A stretch of 64,000 nt of DNA, from assembly GCA_020432045.1 (NCBI GenBank), contig JAGQHB010000103.1, forward strand, positions 16,190-80,189. The letters are read 5' to 3'. Positions 59,584-64,000 of the stretch are shown one piece after another. The position numbers were made by a program, and so were the translations under genes. The notes under the pieces were generated by a model, which made no database searches, was not told where the DNA came from, and worked only from the letters and a program-made list of their open reading frames with translations. The DNA comes from Dehalococcoidia bacterium (lineage in GTDB: Bacteria > Chloroflexota > Dehalococcoidia > Tepidiformales > Tepidiformaceae). The stretch's first letter is position 1; each line of letters opens with the position of its first letter.

Positions 59584-60398
59584 TCCTGTTCGATACGCAC
59601 TGCCACCTTCAGGACCCGGCGTTCGACGACGTGGAAGCCGTGATCTCGCGTTCGGTCGAGGCAGGTCTTGTGGGAATGGCAGTCTGCGGATACGACCTGC
59701 CGTCGAGCCACCGGGCAGTGGAACTGGCTTCACAGTACGCGGCGATTCATGCCACTGCGGGCATCCACCCACACGACGCAGAAATGGTCACAGACGCAGA
59801 CCTCGACGCGATCAGGGCGCTCGCGCTGTCCGGGAACCTCGTCGGTGTGGGAGAACTGGGCCTGGACTTCTACCGCGACCTGTCACCTCGCGACCGGCAG
59901 ATAGAGGTGCTGGACGCGCAACTCGCGATCGCGAACGAAGCAGCCTTGCCCGTATGCGTGCATTCCCGCGGCGCCGAAGACGTGATTGGCGGCCAGCTGC
60001 GCCGCTATGCCGCTGCATCGCCGCTGACCGCTGGCGGCAGGCACCCGGGCGTCATGCACTGCTTTGGTGGGACACTGGAACAGACCATGGCTTTCATCGA
60101 TCTCGGTTTTCTGGTCTCGATTGCCTGCTCCGTGACGTACCCAAAGAACGAAGAGAGCCGCCGCATTGCCCGGGAGCTCCCACTGGCGAGCATCGTGGTG
60201 GAGACGGACAGTCCATACCTGCCCCCCCAGGAGCACCGCGGAAAACGAAACGAACCGGCGCACGTGCGCGCCGCCGTTCTCGCCATCGCCGCGACGCGTG
60301 GCATCGACCCGGGAGAAGTGGCTGTACGTACCACTGCGAACGCCCACCGCCTCTACGGAGTTGCGGCCCCTGCACCCGCTGGAGCAAACGCCCGATGA
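59580..60398 (+). CDS. tatD: TatD-family metal-dependent DNase
   Basis: 272 aa starting at ATG 59580, which overlaps the metG stop. The amidohydrolase-fold metal site is DTHCHLQDPAF, the next ligands are GIHPHDAE and GELGLDFYRD, and VVETDSPYLPP closes the set. These enzymes trim single-stranded DNA or act as 3'-5' exonucleases and are often encoded next to metG. The ATG of the polyprenyl synthase gene overlaps its stop, so metG-tatD-synthase is one operon. Confidence 0.94.
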   Translation: MILFDTHCHLQDPAFDDVEAVISRSVEAGLVGMAVCGYDLPSSHRAVELASQYAAIHATAGIHPHDAEMVTDADLDAIRALALSGNLVGVGELGLDFYRDLSPRDRQIEVLDAQLAIANEAALPVCVHSRGAEDVIGGQLRRYAAASPLTAGGRHPGVMHCFGGTLEQTMAFIDLGFLVSIACSVTYPKNEESRRIARELPLASIVVETDSPYLPPQEHRGKRNEPAHVRAAVLAIAATRGIDPGEVAVRTTANAHRLYGVAAPAPAGANAR

Positions 60399-61375
60399 CG
60401 ACCATCCCCCATGCCACCACGCTCTACGGTCCGGTCGGCGAGGACCTCATCCTCGTTGAGGACCTCATCGAATCGACCAAGCGAGTGGAGCTGCCGCTGC
60501 TGAACCGGATGCTGGACCATGCGCTGGCCGCGAAGGGCAAACGTCTGCGCCCGGCGCTGGTGCTGCTGAGCGGGACTTTCGGGGACTACAACCTGAACCG
60601 GCTGGTGCCGCTGGGGGCCTGTATTGAGCTGCTGCACACGGCGAGCCTGATCCACGACGATGTGGTGGACGGCTCTGTCAGCCGCCGTGGACGGCCAACG
60701 GCGAACGCTATCTTTGACAATGCGCTGACCGTGCTCCTCGGCGATTATGTCTTCGCGAACGCGGCCGAGATGGTTACCCGCACCGGAAGCCTGGAAGTCA
60801 CCCGGCTGTTCGCGATGACGCTGATGAAAATGACCAGCGGCGAGCTGGACCAGGATGCGGCCGCCTGGGACATCGGTAAGGACATCCAGAACTACCTGCG
60901 CCGGATCGGCGGGAAGACGGCAGCGCTGTTCACGACGGCAACGGAAGGCGGCGCAGTCCTCGCCGGGTGCAGCGAGGCGGAGGTCGACGCGCTTCGCTCG
61001 TATGGCTATGCGATTGGGATGGCGTTCCAGATCGTCGACGATATCCTGGACTACACTGGCGACGAAGCGCTCATGGGTAAGCCGCTGGGCAGCGACCTCC
61101 GCGAAGGAAACGTGACGCTACCGGCGCTGTTTCACCTTGAAAGGTATCCGAAAGATAACCCGGTCAACCGGTATTTCCGGGCGCGCCGGCTGCGAGAAGA
61201 GCGGCTTCAAGAAGCCCTCGCCGCCATCCGCGAATCCGGCGTCATCGAATCATCGCTCGATATGGCGAAGGAGTACGTTCGCCGCGCAGAGGACGCCGTC
61301 CGAATCCTTCCGGACTCGGACGGAAAAGACACGCTCATGACCATCGGCCGTTATGTCCTCGATCGGGATGTGTAA
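60395..61375 (+). CDS. Trans-polyprenyl diphosphate synthase
   Basis: 326 aa, ATG overlapping the tatD stop. The first Asp-rich motif is LIHDDVVDGSVSRRGRPT and the second is AFQIVDDILDYTGD, with GKRLRPALVLL at the start (isopentenyl-PP site). It extends an allylic diphosphate with isopentenyl diphosphate. Residues before the first motif (CIELLHTASL) are small, so a long-chain product (menaquinone side chain or similar, IspB/HepT type) is likely but not certain. The C-terminus RAEDAVRILPDSDGKDTL is usual for long-chain synthases. Confidence 0.92.
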   Translation: MTTIPHATTLYGPVGEDLILVEDLIESTKRVELPLLNRMLDHALAAKGKRLRPALVLLSGTFGDYNLNRLVPLGACIELLHTASLIHDDVVDGSVSRRGRPTANAIFDNALTVLLGDYVFANAAEMVTRTGSLEVTRLFAMTLMKMTSGELDQDAAAWDIGKDIQNYLRRIGGKTAALFTTATEGGAVLAGCSEAEVDALRSYGYAIGMAFQIVDDILDYTGDEALMGKPLGSDLREGNVTLPALFHLERYPKDNPVNRYFRARRLREERLQEALAAIRESGVIESSLDMAKEYVRRAEDAVRILPDSDGKDTLMTIGRYVLDRDV

Positions 61376-61379
61376 GGGC

Positions 61380-61820
61380 TTATCCGCGCTCCGGCTTCCC
61401 CTGCTTCACAATGCGGCCCTGTTTCACCATCGTTGAGACTTCGGTCGGCGAGATGCGGTTACCCATGTTGTCCACCAGGTCGTCCTTGATCGCGAGTTCG
61501 CGCATGTCCTGCAGTTCTTGCTTCTCACCTTTGAGTGGGACGCGGGCTGGCTCTGGTTTGTTCACTTCCGGATGCTCGTTCGGTTGACCACTGGTCACGA
61601 GCCGGGAAACCTTCTTGCCAAGGTGGTAGAACTTCCCGTCGTCAGGGATACGCCGTGGGTAACCATCGCGGAATGTAAACGCGGCAAAGGATGTCGGCAT
61701 GATGCGGGAAGCGTCTTTGAAGCATTCCGGGCATGGCACAGGGACCGTGGCCTCGCGAATCGGTCGAAGTTCTTCGAAAATTCCGTTGCAGGGCTCGCAA
61801 AAGTACTCATATAGCGGCAT
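61380..61820 (-). CDS. FmdB-type zinc-ribbon protein
   Basis: 146 aa from the ATG at 61820, preceded by GGGGA. The N-terminal zinc ribbon (MPLYEYFCEPCN, then PCPECFKDA) is the FmdB/CxxC_CxxC_SSSS family regulatory domain. The remaining ~100 residues are charged and unfamiliar, with likely helices near EKQELQDMRELAIKDD. The original FmdB regulates formamidase/amidase genes, but most family members are uncharacterised. It is convergent with the polyprenyl synthase gene (4-bp gap). Confidence 0.8.
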   Translation of the reverse strand: MPLYEYFCEPCNGIFEELRPIREATVPVPCPECFKDASRIMPTSFAAFTFRDGYPRRIPDDGKFYHLGKKVSRLVTSGQPNEHPEVNKPEPARVPLKGEKQELQDMRELAIKDDLVDNMGNRISPTEVSTMVKQGRIVKQGKPERG

Positions 61821-61873
61821 GGATTCCCCTCCCAACGCCCGGTTTGACCCAGTATATCAGCCCTCCGGTAAGC

Positions 61874-62647
61874 CTACGGGGAGAGCTGCGCTGGTGCCCG
61901 GCGCACGTCGTCAATGAACTGAGCCGACGAAGGCTCGCGGTCCAACACGTGGTGGATGACATCCGCAAGGGCAGCACGCAGCTCGCGAGCCAATGCTTCG
62001 TCAACCTGCACCTGGCCGAACGTCTCGATGGGAGCGTCGCGGGCAAAGCGGAGCACAGCGGCACAGCGGCGTGAGACGAGTCTGCCGCCTCCACTTTGGC
62101 CACGACAACCCATGCAGACGAAGCCCCCGGCAGGCGCTGAGAGCAGGATGCTCTCGCCCGGGAGACTCCCGCCGCAGTGCGCGCAGGCGCCAAGCTGCAA
62201 ATCGAATCCAGAAAGAGCCATCAGTGCCAACTCGAAGGAGCGGACGACATGGCGCGGGGCTCCGGTGGCGAGTGCGTCAAGGACTCGCGTAAAGCTGTCG
62301 AAGACATCGTGTTGGCCGTTTGCTTCGACCGTAAAGCGGTCGACAAGTTCGGCGCAATAGAGCGCTTCTGCCCCGAGGTCAAGGTCGTCGCGGAGCGGCC
62401 GGTAGGCCTCAAGGGTTTCGGCCTGGGTGAGGATATCGAGCGAGCGGCCCTTCGCGACGAGCACTCGCACGCGTGTGAGGGGTTCCAGGTGGCCGCGCAT
62501 CTTGCTTCGCGCCTTACGGACGCCGCGAGCGACAGCATCGAAGCGTCCGCGATCGGCGGCGAAGAGTGTGAAGATCGAATCAGCATCACCGATGTTACGC
62601 CGCCGGAGGACAATTGCATCGGCGCGATAAAGCCGGTCACGGTCCAC
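61874..62647 (-). CDS. recO: DNA repair protein RecO
   Basis: 257 aa, GTG start. The OB-fold N-terminus has RADAIVLRRRNIGDADSIFTLFAADRG and KMRGHLEPLTRVRVLVAKGRSLDILTQAE. A zinc site (CAHC...CMGC) lies in the helical part. RecO loads RecA onto SSB-coated DNA with RecR in the RecFOR pathway. It starts 2 bases after the recR stop, so the two partners are co-transcribed. Confidence 0.92.
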   Translation of the reverse strand: MDRDRLYRADAIVLRRRNIGDADSIFTLFAADRGRFDAVARGVRKARSKMRGHLEPLTRVRVLVAKGRSLDILTQAETLEAYRPLRDDLDLGAEALYCAELVDRFTVEANGQHDVFDSFTRVLDALATGAPRHVVRSFELALMALSGFDLQLGACAHCGGSLPGESILLSAPAGGFVCMGCRGQSGGGRLVSRRCAAVLRFARDAPIETFGQVQVDEALARELRAALADVIHHVLDREPSSAQFIDDVRRAPAQLSP

Positions 62648-62649
62648 GA

Positions 62650-63249
62650 CTACAGGTCCTGCCTGCCCTCCAGGGCGCGCGCGAGGGTGACATCATCGAT
62701 ATATTCGAGGTCGGCTCCACTTGGCAGGCCGCGTGCGAGGCGGGTAACGCGGACGCCGAGCGGGGACAGGAGGCGCTGTACATACATGGCCGTGGCCTCG
62801 CCTTCAAGGCTTGGGTTTGTGGCCATGATAACCTCCCGCACCTGGCCTTCCTTCACTCGCGTGAGCAGTTCGCGGACGTGGATCTGGTCCGGTCCAAGCC
62901 CTTCGAGCGGGTTGAGGCAGCCGTGAAGGACGTGATAGCGGCCCTTGAAGGCGGCTGCCCGGTCCAGTGCGATGATGTCGAGGGGCTGTTCGACCACACA
63001 GATCAGTCCAGCGTCGCGGCTCTCGTCGCGACAGAACGAGCATGGGTCGCTCTCGGTGATGTTCAGACAGATGGAGCAAAAGCGGATCTTCTGCTTCACA
63101 TCGAGAATGGCACTGGCCAACTCCGCTGCCTCGTGTTCTGGGACGCGGAGCATGTGGAAGGTTAGCCGTTGAGCAGACTTAGGGCCGATGCCGGGCAGCC
63201 GATGGAACGCCTCCACTAGCCGAACGATCGGTTCTGGAGTGGAGGCCAC
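62650..63249 (-). CDS. recR: Recombination mediator RecR
   Basis: 199 aa, GTG at 63249. The helix-hairpin-helix (FHRLPGIGPKSAQRLTF), zinc finger (CSICLNITESDPCSFC) and Toprim domain (ICVVEQPLDIIALD, IMATNPSLEGEATAMYV) are in the normal order. RecR forms a clamp with RecO on gapped DNA. The V start gives the standard family length. The frame extends upstream only into ybaB. It is downstream of ybaB and dnaX as in most bacteria. Confidence 0.95.
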   Translation of the reverse strand: MASTPEPIVRLVEAFHRLPGIGPKSAQRLTFHMLRVPEHEAAELASAILDVKQKIRFCSICLNITESDPCSFCRDESRDAGLICVVEQPLDIIALDRAAAFKGRYHVLHGCLNPLEGLGPDQIHVRELLTRVKEGQVREVIMATNPSLEGEATAMYVQRLLSPLGVRVTRLARGLPSGADLEYIDDVTLARALEGRQDL

Positions 63250-63253
63250 CTGG

Positions 63254-63634
63254 CTAGCCGAGCCCCGGAATGTTAAGACCGCCCGTGATAGCGCCAAGAG
63301 ATTGAGCCTGCAGTTCGCCGGCGCGTTCCGAAGCGTCGCCGATCGCGGCCATGATCAGGTCCTGGAGCATCTCGACGTCGTCTGGGTCGACGACTTCGGG
63401 CTGGATGGAGATCCCGGAGATCTTCTGGTCGCCGGTCATGCTGACGCGGACGGCACCACCGCCAGCAGAGCCTTCAACCGTTGTCGCGGCGAGTTCTTCC
63501 TGTGCTTTGGCAAACATTTCCTGCGCAGCAGCGAGCGGGCTGACGCCACCACCACCACCCATTCCGGCTGCCATACCGCTGGCGCCAGCGGCCGGCCTGC
63601 GCATGTAGCGGTTCTTGCCGCTCATCTTTGCCAT
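63254..63634 (-). CDS. ybaB: YbaB/EbfC nucleoid-associated protein
   Basis: 126 aa from the ATG at 63634, one base after the dnaX stop. The N-terminus has a Met/Gly-rich linker. The conserved core is FAKAQEELAATTVEGSAGGGAVRVSMTG, then IQPEVVDPDDVEMLQDLIMAAIGDAS and a Gly-rich end. YbaB dimers bind DNA as a small nucleoid protein. It lies between dnaX and recR in the usual order. Confidence 0.94.
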   Translation of the reverse strand: MAKMSGKNRYMRRPAAGASGMAAGMGGGGGVSPLAAAQEMFAKAQEELAATTVEGSAGGGAVRVSMTGDQKISGISIQPEVVDPDDVEMLQDLIMAAIGDASERAGELQAQSLGAITGGLNIPGLG

Positions 63635-63635
63635 A

Positions 63636-64000
63636 TCAACCGTCCTTCTGAACAGGGACTGCGCCGAGTGCCTTTGCCGCCGCCGCCAGATGGCCACTGC
63701 GAGGCGGGCGTCTGCCAGTCTCCTGTACTCCTTCAAGTAGTGTGACCTTGAGTTGCACCGGCTGCTTCAGCAGCAGGCTGGCCTGCTCCTCAACTAGCGG
63801 CCGGACATCGTGGTCGACTTTGTCACAGTGCAGTTTGTTCCAGAACCCGAGTTCCAGCACGCCTGCATCCATCGCGATTACTTTGCATGAACCGTTCAGC
63901 CAGGCCCCAAGGCGTGGGTTTGCGAGGCGGCAGGCTTCGTGAAGCTCTCGCATGAACCGTTCTTCGGGCGATTGCGGCTCGTCACTGCCAGGTGTGGCGG
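63636..64000 (-). CDS. dnaX: C-terminal part of DNA polymerase III tau/gamma subunit DnaX (partial)
   Basis: About 120 residues remain; the frame stays open to the window edge. SPEERFMRELHEACRLANPRLGAWLNGS followed by GVLELGFWNKLHCDKVD and RPLVEEQASLLLKQPVQLKVTLLEG matches the C-terminal domain of bacterial DnaX, which contacts the clamp-loader delta subunits and the polymerase alpha subunit. Its place immediately upstream of ybaB and recR supports the call. The AAA+ part lies outside the window. Confidence 0.85.
   Translation of the reverse strand, partial: ATPGSDEPQSPEERFMRELHEACRLANPRLGAWLNGSCKVIAMDAGVLELGFWNKLHCDKVDHDVRPLVEEQASLLLKQPVQLKVTLLEGVQETGRRPPRSGHLAAAAKALGAVPVQKDG

Noticed and set aside
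1..64000. Mobile element, prophage, CRISPR array or horizontally acquired island
   Set aside because: No transposase, integrase, terminal repeats, phage genes or abrupt change of composition was seen anywhere in the window.

Overview
The window is a dense, GC-rich bacterial chromosome segment with about 61 protein genes, two tRNA genes and only one gene-free stretch longer than 300 bases. It carries no insertion sequence, prophage, CRISPR array or rRNA. The gene content best fits a member of the Chloroflexota, perhaps Dehalococcoidia-like. The signs are a fused F420-chromophore synthase (FbiC), an FHA/SEDS/PBP/Ser-Thr-kinase block like that of actinobacteria, a GuaB3-type IMP dehydrogenase homologue, Thr/Pro-rich extracellular linkers, an orphan sortase, and many GTG or TTG starts. 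This placement is an inference from gene content and was not tested by a search.

Layout. 1-3384 (+): purine operon (end of a probable purD, purB, a membrane protein, purC, purS). 3381-8882 (-): a secreted HExxH protein, an AAA+ ATPase with an N-terminal winged helix, and a HEAT-repeat/Nudix/GNAT operon. 8925-14011 (-): argF, cdaA, ybbR, der, plsY, most of them overlapping by 4 bp. 14202-16566 (+): tRNA-Lys(CTT), tRNA-Leu(TAG), two Opp-type ATPases and a strong terminator. 16605-21750: cell-envelope block with a Ser/Thr kinase, a SEDS protein, two FHA proteins and a class B PBP. 21784-28203: mixed metabolism (acyl-CoA dehydrogenase, TRIC-like channel, ilvC, NTF2-like and OsmC-like proteins, a PD-(D/E)XK-like protein, an AcuI/YhdH-type reductase).

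28253-33683 (-): coaE, a NorQ/CbbQ-type ATPase, a metallophosphoesterase and a 1078-aa NorD/CbbO-type VWA protein. 33782-36785: an HxlR regulator divergent from fbiC, with two tandem operator-like dyads between them. 36799-43609: methyltransferase, rhodanese, two alpha/beta hydrolases, sortase, the principal sigma factor, an SDR and a Rieske protein. 43766-48401 (+): two tandem family III CoA-transferases, a methyltransferase and an M20 peptidase. 48471-48749: a small membrane protein behind a promoter with LexA-box-like dyads. 48754-64000: information-processing genes (rel, hisS, prfA, prmC, rsmI, metG, tatD, polyprenyl synthase, recO, recR, ybaB, end of dnaX) with guaB3 and a few others.

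Two promoter habits recur. Many putative promoters use an extended -10 (TGnTAnnnT). Several genes start only 6-9 nt after a -10 hexamer with no Shine-Dalgarno sequence, which implies leaderless mRNAs. The most interesting leads are the small membrane protein with SOS-like operator half-sites, the HxlR/fbiC operator pair, the CoA-transferase pair in which one subunit lacks the catalytic Asp, and the kinase/FHA/SEDS block with a non-RD, PASTA-less kinase.
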